Assembly (NCBI RefSeq): GCF_030272615.1
Contig: NC_081412.1
Location: 476,849,657-476,913,656 of the forward strand
From: Cryptomeria japonica
Lineage: Eukaryota > Streptophyta > Pinopsida > Cupressales > Cupressaceae
Reading direction: 5' to 3'
Length of the DNA stretch: 64,000 bases
The notes under the pieces are model-generated. The model was not told where the DNA came from. It searched no databases and saw only the letters and a list, made by a program, of their open reading frames with translations. A program made the translations under genes and the position numbers. Below, one piece after another: positions 10,807 to 23,573 of this stretch (positions are counted from its first letter, which is position 1; every line of letters begins with the position of its first letter).

Positions 10807-13800
10807 CTACCCATCCTCGGCCTGCAAGGCAAGATGGTAGGCAATGGGTCCTATCCTCTCAAGGATCTCAAAAGGTCCTACAAAATGAGGTGCCAACTTA
10901 GAACCCTTTCCATAATGGATCAGACTCTTCTGCGGATGCACTCTCAAGAACACACGATCGCCAACCGAAAACTGGCCATCGACTCTATGAGCATCGACAT
11001 ACTTGTTTTGCCTATCCTGGGCAACAACCAAATGCCCACAAATCTGCTCAACCTGCTGCTCCATCTCACGAAGCAATTCCGGGCCTAAACACACCCTATC
11101 CTCCAACCGATCCCAACTCAAAGGAGTACGGCAAGGATGACCATACAATGCCTGGAAGGGTGACATTCCTATAGAGCTGTGATAACCGTTATTATAAGCG
11201 AACTCCACAAGGTGAAGATATTCCTCCCAACATGACTACTGATCCATAAAATATGTGTGAAGCATGTCCTCCAAGACCTGATTCACATGCTCAGTCTGAC
11301 CATCAATCTCTAGGTGATAAGTTGAACTGAAGTTCAACTGGGTCCCCAAAGCATGCTGAAGTGAGGTCCACAAAGCCGATGTAAAGACAAGGTCTCTATC
11401 AAAAATGATCCACCTTGGGATCCCATGCAACCTCACCACATCTTCCAAGAAGACTTATGCCACCACTACTGTAGTGTAAGAAGATCGAATAGGAACAAAA
11501 TGAGCAACTTTGGTCAATCTATCAACAATGACCATGATGGCATCATGATGCCGCGAAGAAACATGCAACCCTACTACGAAATCCATGGAAATGATATCCC
11601 ATTTCCAATCCAATATCAAATTCGGCTGTAAAAGCCCTGCAGGGTGCTGATGCTTCACCTTCACCCACTAACATTCCAAGTACTTGGACACAAAATCAGC
11701 AATGTCACATTTCATACCAGCCCAATGATAAATCCGCCTAAGATTTGCGTGCATCTTCTTGACACCAGGGTGTGCCAAATAAGGCGCATGATGGGCCTCA
11801 GTCATGATCAAAATGCAAAGATCCTCCAAAGGAGGTACATAGATCCGTCCAAGATGTCTAAGAAGACCATCTAGCTCAAGAGTATATCCAAAATATCTAC
11901 CCTCCAATGGTCTTCCTGACTCCGCCATGGCTCTAACATCTTGATACCAGGTGTCCTGAGGAAGAACTCCAAGAATTCTCTCAGTCAAGTCCACACCAAG
12001 GGACAATGCTGCAACCTCATGCCGCCTACGGCTCAAAGCATCTGCCACTACATTCTCTTTCCCCTGAATATAACGAACCTCAAAATCATACTCGCAGAGG
12101 AGTTCCATCCATCTTCACTGTCGAGCATTCAAGTTCGGCTATGTGAAGATATACTGAAAACTATGGTGATCACTATGTAGCTTAAACCGACGCCCCAACA
12201 GGAAATGTCTCCAACAAACCAATGCATGCACTACAACTGCCAACTCCAAGTCATGAACTGGATAGTTCAACTTGTGATCCTTGAGTTTGTGAGACTCATA
12301 GGCAACCACACATCCATCCTGCATAAGCACCGCACCTATACCTTCTAAAGAGGCATCTGTGCATACCATGAAATCTCTGGATGGGTCAGGAATTGCCAAA
12401 ATCAGAGCACTAACAAGGAGTTCCTTCAATGTATGAAAAGCCAATTCACACTGCTTTGACCAAACAAACTTCTCCCCTTTCCTCTGAAGAGAAGTAATTG
12501 GATGACCTATCCGAGAAAAGGTCTGAACAAAGATACAGTAATATCCGGCCAAACCCATGAAACTTCAAACTTTAGAAACATTATTCGACACTGGCTAATC
12601 AACAATGGCTTGGATCTTAGAAGGATCCATAGATACACCTTCTCCTGAAACTATATGACCAAGATAGCTCACCTCTGACTGGAAGAAATCACACTTTGCC
12701 AAATTCGCAAAACGCTGATTCTCCCTCAAGCACTGCAATACCTGACGCAAGTGACCCTCATGCTCTTCCATGGATCTAGAATAAATCAATATGTCATCCA
12801 AGAACACAAGAACAAAGTGATCAAGGTAGGTGTGAAAAACCCCATTCATAAGACTCATGAACACTGAAGGCACGTTCGTCAACCCAAATGGCACCACTGT
12901 GAACTCATAGTGACCATAACGAGTATGAAACACTGTCTTATGAATGTTTGCATCATGAATCCGCAACTGATGATACCTAGACTTCAGGTCTATCTTAGAG
13001 AACACCTTGGCTTCCTTCACTTGATCAAAGAGGTCATCAATCTGAGGCAATGGATATTGGTTCTGAATGGTTACCTTATTCAATTGTCAATAATCAATGC
13101 ATAATCAAAGAGAACCATCCTTCTTCTTGATGAAGATAACCAGTGCACCCCAAGAAGAAACACTAGGACGAATGAATCCCTTTGCCAACAACTCCTCAAC
13201 TTGCAACTTCAACTCACTCAACTCCTAAGTAGTCATACTATATGGTGCTCTCGAAATAGGTTCCGCGCCAGGAACCAAGTCAATGCAAAAATCTATGTCT
13301 CGTTTTGGAGGCATACTGGGAATATCCAAAGGAAACACATCCACATACTCTCGAAGAATAGGGTGACCATCAAGAGTGATTTATCGACTCTTTCCTGCAT
13401 CCACATCCTCAAGAGAAACTACAAAAAGATGACACCCTTGATGCATGCACCGCCTAAGTTGCATAGCAAAAATCATACATAAGGATATCGATCGCTGAAC
13501 TCCAACGATCCCCACTCTCCCACCATGGTCATCTACACACTCTACTGTCTTTTGACGATAGTCTACCTAAGTGCTGTGAGATGATAACCAATCCATCCCC
13601 AATACAACTCCATAGGACCCCAAAGGAACGACTCGAAGGTCAACTGAAGTGACAAAGGGTCCTAGGTCCAACTCACAACTGGGAACGAAGGCATCGACAA
13701 ACACTCACACACCGGTAGCCAACTCTACTTGCCACCTATTTACCTGCTTAGAAGACATGAGCCTACACCACTCCATAATGGATGAAGAAACAAAAGAATC

Positions 13801-13990
13801 TGAAGCATCAGAATCAAAAAGTATAGAGATAGGGGTACCACGCAACACACCTGTGGTCTCAATCACAATACTCTGATGCTCAGCCTGGTGGTCATCCACC
13901 ACTGCAAAAACTCTATGGGATCTACCTGCATCCCCCACTATCAACTCTAATGCAGCTAGCCTCTGACTGACCGACTGATGTGAACGTTGA
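10807..13990 (-). pseudogene. pol: Chromovirus pol: protease-RT-RNase H-integrase with many stops
   Basis: All fragments lie in one minus-strand frame. Protease near 13745-13800: FDSDAS, where the family has FDSGAS (Gly to Asp). RT 12595-13240: [17 protein letters not shown], then FLDDILIYS near 12785. RNase H 12139-12558: CTDASLEGIGAVL. Integrase zinc region 11668-11840 (H-H-C-C). Integrase core 11236-11664: SMDFVVGL, IFDRDLVFTS and the Glu in HLEIDGQTEHVNQ. Stops: TAG 11236, TAA 11455, TAG 11668, TGA 12115, TAG 12139, TGA 12565, TAG 12595, TGA 13087, TGA 13105 and TAG 13225. Most stand where CAG, CAA or CGA is expected; TAG 12595 stands at a TGG site. Confidence 0.93.
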
Positions 13991-13992
13991 GG

Positions 13993-15223
13993 ACACAAAG
14001 CGGCCTTGTGGCCAAACTGACCACAAGTGAAGCAAGCTCCACTGCCAGGTCCTCTACTTCCAGACGGTTCACTAGACTACTGGCAACTCTTCCCACTAGG
14101 GGCCTGAGATGCTCCCTGAGAAGACTGCCCTGGAAAGGTCTGCCTACCCCTCGGCCATCTCCTACTCTTCTAGGACTAAGAGATGCCATCCTATTGGCCC
14201 TGCGACTGCTTCAGTCTCGGCTGCTGCTGTCCACCCTTGGCAAGTCCCTGAGGACCCCTAAAAGGTGCAGCAGTTTGGGTTTGATTCCCTCTATCTCTAG
14301 ACCCACTGAGAGGATCACTCCCAATCTGAACTCCAGATTGGCCGCCATGAGCATGGCTAAGGTTCCGCTCTACCAACCTGGCTTTTGCCACGGCTACCTC
14401 TACTGAAGTAGGCTCAAAAAATCTCACTCCTCCACTGATGCAGTCATTAAGACCCCTCAAGAAGTGCTGCACAAGTATAGCCTCGTCATTGCCGATCCTG
14501 ACATACTGTTTGAGCTCATAGAACTTGTGCTCAAACTGATCCACTGACAACCCAAACTGGTGCAGAGCATAGAACTCATCTGCTCGCGACTTCCTGCACT
14601 AGGGTGAGAGGAATCGTGCCCTGAACCTCTCCAAAAAGATCTCCCAAGATGCGGTGTTAATGCTCACACTGATCCTCTCCTCCTCTAATCTCCACCAGAT
14701 AGATGCAGAGCTCTCGAGATGCATGATTGTGCACCTCGCCTTGGTGTTTCTACTATAAGGATACATAGAAAAATACCGGTCTAAACTGATAAGCCAGGTC
14801 TCTGCCTCGAGACCGGTACCTTTTCCATCAAAGAAGGGAGGATTGAACCTCATTAAGTCCCTCATGTGCCCTAAGATAGCTGGATCCGGGTCCACTGGGA
14901 TCTCTCTCCTTCTAGGAGATCTCTCTCTCTCTCTGTGGAATCTGCTAAAGTGATTCCTCTACCCGGCCATGGATGGGTTGATCCACCTCAGGTCTGGGGC
15001 CTAGTCTAGCTAGCACTTCCTGAAACATCTGACGTAGCTCCTCCCTTTCGGGAACCTACTCCACTGAATGTGGTTCCTCCTGATGAACCGAATGATCCCT
15101 ATCCACACTCGCATGAGTGGGTGGTGGCGAAGGACTATGGCGGTCAGAACCTCGACCCCTTCCTCCTCCTCTACCTCTGGTGTGGCCACCAACATGGTCA
15201 CCTCCCTTGGCTTTCCTAGCCAT
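13993..15223 (-). pseudogene. gag: Chromovirus gag (Retrotrans_gag + CCHC zinc knuckle), broken
   Basis: The likely start is ATG at 15223 (minus), about 140 bases after the PBS, opening with MARKAKGG and an Arg/Gly-rich stretch. TAG at 15056-15058 and TAG at 14945-14947 interrupt it. The frame then shifts inside a CT dinucleotide run (14920-14934) to the frame used by the rest. 14599-14895 is the capsid domain (NPPFFDGKGTGLEAETWL, IWWRLEEER, FRARFLSP). After TAG 14599 the capsid continues at 14191-14550 (VDQFEHKFYELKQYV, FLRGLND). TAGs at 14191, 14176, 14170 and 14077 follow. The zinc knuckle CFTCGQFGHKAALC at 13993-14034 is intact in sequence. CAG to TAG explains several of the stops. Confidence 0.9.
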
Positions 15224-15360
15224 GACCTAACACTGCACAACAGAAAAAGTTCAGATCAAAGGCAAAGAAAGACACAAGGAAATCACACCACAAGTCCTAC
15301 ACAAAAAGGTCAAGGCAAATGGGCTCACTACAAACCCAGAGTACCCAGTGTTGAAACATG

Positions 15361-15373
15361 GGCTCTGATACCA
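15361..15373 (-). other. Primer-binding site of the chromovirus
   Basis: The minus strand reads TGGTATCAGAGCC, two bases from the LTR end at 15376. It is the initiator tRNA-Met type. Confidence 0.93.
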
Positions 15374-15375
15374 AA

Positions 15376-18300
15376 TGTAATACCCCGCTAGGAACCCTGA
15401 AGGAAAACCCACAACATTGGTGAAACAAATTTTTAAAAAAAAGTATAAACATCATAAGTGCATTTACACAACATGCACGATAACACAAGCAGAAGACTTA
15501 CACCAGAATTCCTTAAGGGTTACCAACGAAGAATTAACTTCAAGAATAAATTCCACAAAATCATAAATCCACATATGCATCATTAACTCAATGATCACAG
15601 AAAGCCATAAGCAAATAAAGATTCATCATAGAAAGATTGAAAGTATACAACATAATTTCCAGTTCAATAAGCATTTACTAACATCATCAAGGAAACTAAT
15701 AAAAACATCCAAACATAGGATTACATTACTCTTCCAATACATAGCTTCTCAATAAACATAAGGGATAGATCTCATCCAATTACAAGGTTACATAAGATCA
15801 ATATTACAATGATACAATGACCACATAGGTCTACAAATGCCAATAATCTTCAAAACATGAGATGAAGCATGAGCCATGAACCACAGGAACACCTGCGAAG
15901 CCAATCCTTGCATGAAGGTGCAAATCCGAACATCCGATGGGAAGTGACACTACCACCCGACCATTTAATTTCCAAATAGAATCACCCCACCGTGCTAGGA
16001 GATAGCTGAGGACCCTCAAACAAGCATAAGCATGACATGGTCGACAAAACAATACGACTCCATGACAACACAAAAGACTCCACAAGAATCCATGTGACTC
16101 AACTTCACAAACACAAGTGAACTGACATCACAAAAGACAACTGAACCAAATGAGAGAGTGTCATCGCATAGCTTAAGATGGATACCATGGTACAACCTCC
16201 ATAGGTCCCGGCTCACTGTCCTGGTAATCTTTCCTGACCTTCGGCTCCAACTAAGTCTTATGCGGACCCTACCAACCTTTCGTGAAGACAAGGTGGTTGG
16301 TTTGCCATTCCAGACCTTCTCACTACATTATGAGCCCTGTACTAGCACTCACCTATGCACGAGGTACAATTATCTTTATTAATGTTATGATACTACCCAC
16401 CTAATCAATTCATTAGATTACCAATTATTATCTGACTTTTGTTGGGTCGTAATACCTACCACTTTGTGTGCAACCCCCAAGTGAAAACCACTCTCTCAAA
16501 GGACACTACACAAGCATGGTCACTCCCCGAGGACCCTATAGTGAAGCAGACAGCCATAACACCACTATAAAAAACAAGTGGTCAAACAAGGACATACTGA
16601 CTCTTGACTAACCATAAGGCAAAGACACTACATGGTTAAGACAACAGAGCCAACATATATCTCTTGGTCAAAGGTACCAATTACATCACCATAGGATGAT
16701 TGAACCACAAACCAAAATATCACAATAAACACTTGCAAGGATAGCTAAATACATCAAGTTCGCACTTAGACAATCTTTGAGAATATCAGCATCATAAGCA
16801 CTTGCAACATCATTGATTGAAAAAAATGAAATAAAACACTCTTGCAATAGTCACATTATTCAATTCCCAAATAAATATTCCATTAGCAATGAAATCCACA
16901 TTATACATTCAACCGGTTATAACATGAATTCCAACAAGCATATAAATTATTTTCAGAATATATCCAAAACTACCAATTTGAATCTCTAATTCATGACTTA
17001 ATTTTCATTGATAAATTTATCAACCACATAATAAAAATCACATGAAAATCACATTACATCATGCAATACCACTTTAAACATTCCATTTGTAAAATTTAAG
17101 TTCTTAGCACTAACCGGTTTGGAGATCGGTGATGGCTTAAAGCTAAGCGAGGGTCAAACCAACCCACGGTTGTGTTGTTGCCAGGGGCAACAGACACTAC
17201 CTATCGGTAGTGCTGCTACCATTGGTAACAACCCTATCGACTAGTGGCTGCCACTACCAACTGGCAACACTGCTACCAACCGGTAGCGGTAGTGCCCACT
17301 ACCAATCGGTAGTGGTACTGTCAACAGGTAGTGCCCACTACCAACCACTAGCGGTATTGTCGACCGGTAGTTCCGCTATCTGTGGGTAGCTGACACTACC
17401 GACCCACGTGATGAGGCAAGCCCATCATGGGAGCAGCAAAGTCCACTAGAGAGGCACAAGAAACATGCCTCCAAGCATTCTAAAACCAAAAAGACACAAA
17501 ATCAATAACCACAAGGGACATTCCATTTCTAGAATTATTTCATGGGCACACACATATAGTGCCAATTTCCAAAATTTCAAGGAGTTAACTAGCAAGGTAG
17601 ATGGTGAAATAAACACACTGGAAATAATAGCTAGCCAATTCTTGACAATATAGAAACAAGGATGCACCCAGCCAACCCAAACTAAAATTCTTTCTTTCAA
17701 AAGAAGAGGTAAATCAAGAAGTTGTTTTCTATGAACAAATAACACACAACAAGAAGAAATGAACAATTCCTTTCCTGAATGCAACCATATGCTAATAGCA
17801 TCACAAAATCAACTATATCAGGCAATCTTTCTCCCATTTCAACATTCCAAGAAGAATCTACAGGCAGATTGCATAAATTTCCACACACAGGAAGCAAACT
17901 GAAAATTTCAAAAACAAATTCAAAACAAGAAGGAAACCTCCAACCTTGAAGCAATTAGAAAGAAAAGAGATGAAGCAAATCCAGTCTTGCAACTAGGTTG
18001 AATCTCCAGCTCCTCCAGAAAGTTTTCCAAAATTTTCTCTCCAAAATCCTCTTCTTCTCCTACCGTCAATGCCCATAATGGATGCCCAAAACTATCTTTT
18101 AACCCAAGCTTCTAGGTTAAAGTTCTCATCCAATCAAATTTAAATATTTTAAAACTAAAAGGCAATCAGATTTATTTCTTTCCCCCAAAATAATAATTCT
18201 TTCCAATGATTAAATTAAAAAGGCCAAAATGGAAAAAAAAGAAGGGAAGCTTTTATTTATTTCTTTTTCCATAAATACTTCCTTCAACATAAGTATTTAA

Positions 18301-19140
18301 CCTTTTTAAATGGCTAGGCAATTTATTTATTTCACAAAAATATCAATGCAACTTTACACAATAAATTAAGCCATTTAACCATTTAATCTAGCAATTCATC
18401 AATTTAATAAATCAATAATCACAGAGCATAATAATTAAATGATTACGCCAACACGAGATAGCATCATCCATTTAAATTAAATAAACAGAAACACGCAAAA
18501 CCAAGTCAAATCAAATGACGACTCTCAAATGACCAAACCAAGGCACCATGACACGCATAACAACCAGACGAGGAAACACAACCGACTGACAACACTCACA
18601 TGAGTGTAACTGTGGTCAAGCTAGGGTACAAAAACTATCTCCTCCACTCCCATCAGTTATATATATATATATATATGTAAGTCACGCTCAGACCTGTGAA
18701 ACTAGGTGGAGTCGATACCCCGTACCTACCCGATACTTGTGCCTGCAATGTCCTGCATAGAAGAACCACACGTGCATATAGACAATATACATACAGACAC
18801 GGTAAACACACCGATGAAGGAGAATCATGACATTCCCTGTCTCACTGGAGTGAGTGAAGGAAAATCATCCCCTTGCATCCCAATACACTTGCAAACATGC
18901 AACATATAAATAATGCATCACAATATAAGGGAAAAGTGTCAGTCCATGATAATGATCCATAAAAAAAATAACATTACTCATAAGCACTGAAATACTGCAT
19001 AAAATACTACACCATAAATCCAGATAAAGTATGAAATAACATCACATAATATCCGAATCAAAATACAATAATGTTCCACAGAACAGTCACTGAAGTAACT
19101 CAAAACATACAAAAGAGGTTGATCGAGGAGGGGTACTACA
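15376..19140 (-). repeat. 5' LTR of the chromovirus, complete, 3765 bp
   Basis: On + it starts TGTAATACCCC (15376) and ends GGGGTACTACA (19140), so the two ends are inverse copies with one mismatch. From 16470 it matches the left LTR. The first 1.1 kb (15376-16469) is unique to this copy. There is no credible ORF: the small frames here lack homology and lie in AT-rich DNA. Confidence 0.93.
17165..17405. repeat. CTACC...GGTAG palindromic array in right chromovirus LTR
   Basis: About ten imperfect units of the same kind as at 8695-8880, with two more units than the left copy. Confidence 0.75.
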
Positions 19141-19141
19141 T

Positions 19142-21832
19142 ATGGCAACTATATTTCATGACATGATGCATACATTCATGGAAGACTATGTGGATGAGAT
19201 CTTGGCTAAATCATACAACAGAGAAGAACATATGAAGATATTGGAAAAGATATTTGATTGGTTAGAACAATACAAGCTAAGGCTAAATCCTAAGAAATGT
19301 GCCTTTGGTGTTACTTCAGGAAAACTATTGGGATACATTATTTTAGCTAGAGGTATAGAAGTGGATCTAGCTAAGGTTAAAGCAATAATGGAAATGACAT
19401 CTCCCAAGAATATCAGTCAACTAAGATCACTCCAAGGAAGACTCCAATCAATCAGAAGATTTGTTGCTCAACTAGCAGATAAATTCCAACCATTTACTCA
19501 TCTATTGCACAAAAATGTTCATTTCAAGTGGGACCATCAATGTGAGGACGCATTTAACAAGATCGAGGCTTACCTCATACAACCACCTATCCTAATGTCA
19601 CCAATTCCAGGAAAACCATTATTACTCTATGTATCAACCACCGAAGCATCATTAGGAGTTTTTCTTGCACAACAGGATAATGAAGGAAAAGAACGAGCCA
19701 TCTACTACATCAGTAGAACACTAGTAGGATATGAGATCAACTATTCACCAACAGAAAAAGTATGCTTGGCAGTAGTTTTTGCTTCTAAAAAATTGCGACA
19801 CTATCTACTATCTCACTCCATCAAGTTAATAGCTAAAATTGATCCTATGAAACATTTACTCAGCAAAGCAACATTAATAGGATGACTAGCAAAATGGATC
19901 ATGATCCTGAGTGAGTTTGATATTGAGTATGTTGACAGAAAAGTTATAAAAGGACAAGTCATTGCAGGTCAACTAGCGGAGGCACCACTTCAAGATGATC
20001 ATCCTTTATAGATTGAGTTTCTCGATGCTGATATCTTAACAATCACAACAAAAACATGGCAATTATACTTTGATGGTTCATATACACAACATGGATCAGG
20101 ACCAGGTATTTTATTCATCACACCACAAGGTCATACAATTCCAAAAGCATACAAATTAAGATTTCCATGCACCAATAACACAACAGAGTATGAAGCTTTG
20201 GTTATAGGTATCAAAATGGCTATAGAATGGAACATTACACAACTTCAAGTCTTTGGAGACTCTCAGCTCAACATTAATCAAATCAATGATGACTATCAAA
20301 CAAAGGACAAAAATATAATGCCTAATAAAAAGATGGTTGATGATATCAAGAAATACTTTGTAGAAATAACTTTCCAGCAGATTCCAAGAAATGACAACAA
20401 AGCAGCAGATGCCATGGCTACACTTGCTTCTCTACTTCAGACACAAAAAAATAAACAACGTTATGAATTCCTGGTAGAAGAGTTGATTTACCCTGCTCAT
20501 AATTGTCCCGATTCCCAAACTATCTGTCATCTTATGGGGCATGATTCCTCCCGCTATGGTTAAACTTACACATACCTGAAAGATAACACCTTACCTCCCA
20601 ATTTATCGAAGAACCAAAAGAGAAAATTTATTCACCAATCCTCCCATTTTACTCTTGTCGCGGATACCCTGTTTAAACGAGGTCTAGACGATACTCTTTT
20701 AAGATGTCTTGAATAAGAAGAATCTGAGAAGGCCTTACATGAAGTCCATAACAACATTTGTGGCACTCATTCAAGTGGTCTTACCCTTTCAAAAAAACTC
20801 ATATGCTTGGGCTATTATTGGCCGACCATGGAATGAGATTTGTTTTAGATAGCTAGAACATGCAAACAATGTCATATCCATGGGAATTTGATTCATGCAC
20901 CAACACAAGAACTTCATGGTTTGGCAACATCTTGGCCTTTTTGCCAATGGGGTCTTGATCTAGTAGGAAAGATAAATCCTTCTTCATCTAATGGCCACAC
21001 ATTCATCCTTGTAGCTACAAAATATTTCACAAAATGGATTGAGGTAGTACCTCTCATAAATATCATAAGAAAACAAATTGCTGCATTTATCTTCAACTAT
21101 ATCATCTGTCGCTACGAAATACCAATGACCATTATCACTGATAATGGGTGACCATTTAAGAATCAGGATGTACAAGAGCTATGTGAGAAATTCAAGATCC
21201 AACACAAATTTTCCACACCCTACTATCCACAAGGGAATGGGCAAGCAGAAGCATCAAACAAAACTATTCTAAAAATCCTCAAAAAGACAGTGAATGATGC
21301 TTGCAAAGATTGGCATATTCAATTGAACCCTTCTCTATGGGCTTACCATACTAGTATCTGCACACCAACAGGTTCCACACCTTTCTCTCTTGTTTATGGA
21401 TAAGAAGCAATACTGCCAATAGAAGTAGAGATACCTTCTCTATGAGTATCATTAAAAGGTCTCATCCCAGATGAAGAACAATGAGTATCTAGACTACAAG
21501 AGTTGGAACTAATCCATGAACGAAGACAAAATGCCTTTGATCATTTAAAGGTATATCAACAAAGAATGTGCCAGGTATATCAACAAAGAATGTGCCAAAT
21601 CTATAATCACAAGGTCAAACTATGAATCTTTCAAGTGGGGGAACTAGTACTAAAGGAAAATCCACACAATTAGGTAGATCGAGAAAAGAAAGGAAAGTTT
21701 GAACCAAATGGGTTAGGTCCATTTGTAACCACAACAATATTTGGATAAGGAGAATATCAACTATCAACACAAGATGAAGATCAAATCAAGGAACCAATAA
21801 ATAGCATGCATTTGAAGAGGTTTTATGTCTAA
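19142..21832 (+). pseudogene. pol: Tat copy 1 pol: RT C-part, RNase H, second RNase H, integrase
   Basis: One reading frame (2) throughout. RT: YVDEILAKS near 19186 (family YVDD, so the second catalytic Asp is Glu), then LRLNPKKCAFGV and the thumb/connection. RNase H 19530-19885: LYVSTTEASLGVFLAQ, where the family has Asp in that motif. Second RNase H 20055-20430: LYFDGSYTQHGSG, NNTTEYEALVIG, VFGDSQL, and KAADAMA near 20400. Integrase: H-H-C-C zinc region (20740-20890), core WGLDLVGKI near 20948, IITDNG before 21149 and STPYYPQGNGQAEASN near 21220. It ends ...KRFYV at 21832. Stops: TGA 19883, TAG 20009, TAA 20561, TAA 20714, TGA 20834, TAG 20846, TGA 21149, TAA 21401, TGA 21443, TGA 21482, TGA 21623, TAG 21671, TAA 21746. 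A 24-bp in-frame duplication sits at 21551-21598. Confidence 0.92.
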
Positions 21833-21985
21833 AAAAGAAGAAAAATCCAAAAACAGTGAAAAAGCAAAAAAAAATCCAAAAACATTGAAAAAGCAGAAAA
21901 ATACAAAAACACTAAAAAAGCAGAAACAAATCCAAAAATAGTGAAAAAGTAGAAAAAAAAAATCAAATATTAGAAAAAAGTGCAA
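21833..21985 (+). repeat. A-rich tandem repeats after Tat copy 1 pol
   Basis: About five imperfect units near AAAATCCAAAAACAGTGAA plus AAAGCAGA, roughly 27-30 bp each. The same position in copy 2 (42650-42778) has related units. Confidence 0.8.
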
Positions 21986-23573
21986 TAAAAACAGATGGTG
22001 AAAACCTGCCAAACAGGCGCTATCTATCGGCTAGCTCTTCCATCTATTAGTTCATGTATCTTTCCGCTTGCATTCATTCATTTTCCATCAGTGTTGTTCA
22101 TATGCATCATAAAGATTTTGTACATATGCAGGCATCGCAACTGCTCTCTCACCATGGTTTGGATCATTGGGTATATCATATTGAATTTGTTTCTAGGCTT
22201 GGGGCAAAATCCCGCACTTAGCTAGGGGCAAAACTTTGGATCAATTTTGAGCTTAATCAAAGAGATAGAACAAACGGTTAGACAACTCTTATCAAGCAAA
22301 ACTGTGACATATCCAACATTGAACATGAGATCAAATTATCAATGATCAACCTATCACAAAGTCAGTCTAAAACGCATGGATGATATCTTTTGGATAATGA
22401 TTTTAATGATTGTTCAACTTTTCTATATTGATTTTTCGCTATCATGATTTCTGACTCCAGGATGTCTTTGACTAGAGGAACAAGGAAGGAACATGATATT
22501 TTTCTTGTCTGCTGTCTGAACATTGATCATTTATATGTGCAAATTTGTCTCAGGACATGATCATCAAAGTATCATTGAAGACATTTCCGATTTGCGTATT
22601 GAAATGATTAATACTGCCTGTTTTATGCAAGCAACACTCAGGTCATCTTGGTTCAATTATACCTCGATGCTTGTGCTAACTTGCCATATCAAAATCTAGG
22701 AAAGTAGTGCTCAGGTCATCATGGTTTAATTATACCATCGATGTTTTCACTCACTTCCCACATTTTAAAAAAGCTCAATGATGACAAAAATGCAATAATC
22801 CAGTGACTGGTTCGCTCATAGCTTTGCATTTCATTGCATTTAAGCTTTCATTTCATTCTTGCATGGGATCTCGCATGCTCTTTTATCCAAGGTTAAATAT
22901 ATCACAAGAATCATCAAGGTATCATCAAAAGTGTATACACAATTAGATTGATGACTCATATCTCCAGAGATTGTCGACCAAATGAAAATCTTATGCTGCC
23001 CTCTCAATAGAACCAACATCAACATATCCAAATCTTTCTACAACTTGATATCAACAAATTGTTAGTTCTTTATCCAATCAATCTTATCAATTCTATCAAT
23101 CAATCACATCTAAATCGATTTTCTCATGTCTTATACAAGATGTATCTTTCCTGAAACCAAACATTCTGATCATGTCTTATACATGATACATCGTTCCTAA
23201 AACCAAACGCTTATGATCATCTTTGTCTTATACAGGAGGTATCATTCCTGAAACCAGACTAAATATCAATCTTATCAATCTAACCAATCAAGCTTTATCA
23301 ATCATCAAGAACCACATTAGCGTGATCATAGAACTCGCATTTTCATCAACCATAGGTGCAGACATCAAATCATTTCTAATTGGGACATCAATTTCGCAAA
23401 AAATCCAAAAACTCCAAAGATCAATTATCTCAATTGATCTCCCGAGGGGGCATCATCATACCACAATTTATCAACCAAGAGCTGGGGCATCCTGTCAAAC
23501 CAATATCATCATCAAAATGAGATTATTCTTTGAATCAACGCGTCATCACACCTCGCTTCAAAGAGGAGCAAAA
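21986..23573 (+). other. Tat copy 1 3' noncoding region with polypurine tract
   Basis: There is no supported ORF. The region is closely shared with copy 2 (42779-44347). It contains three direct repeats starting TGTCTTATAC at 23127, 23173 and 23224 (about 46-51 bp apart). The tract AAAGAGGAGCAAAA (23560-23573) directly precedes the LTR and is the likely plus-strand primer. Confidence 0.75.

Larger units (their letters stand above)
7992..19140 (-). mobile_element. Ty3/gypsy chromovirus (Tekay/Del-like), minus strand
   Basis: Two copies of one LTR (7992-10612 and 15376-19140) flank an internal region. On the minus strand that region has a PBS next to the right LTR, gag, protease, RT, RNase H, integrase, a chromodomain and a polypurine tract next to the left LTR. 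The gypsy order plus the C-terminal chromodomain identify a chromovirus. LTR ends starting TGTA-R-TACCCC and the long LTRs fit the Tekay/Del clade (inference). The left LTR lacks the 1.1 kb present at 15376-16469 of the right LTR, so a deletion removed the left end and its target duplication. Confidence 0.92.

Noticed and set aside
11425-11874. Plus-strand ORFs at 11425-11631 and 11644-11874
   Set aside because: Antisense to the integrase frame; no homology.
13987-14406. 139-residue plus-strand ORF
   Set aside because: Lies opposite the chromovirus gag, whose minus-strand frame has a zinc knuckle and capsid motifs.
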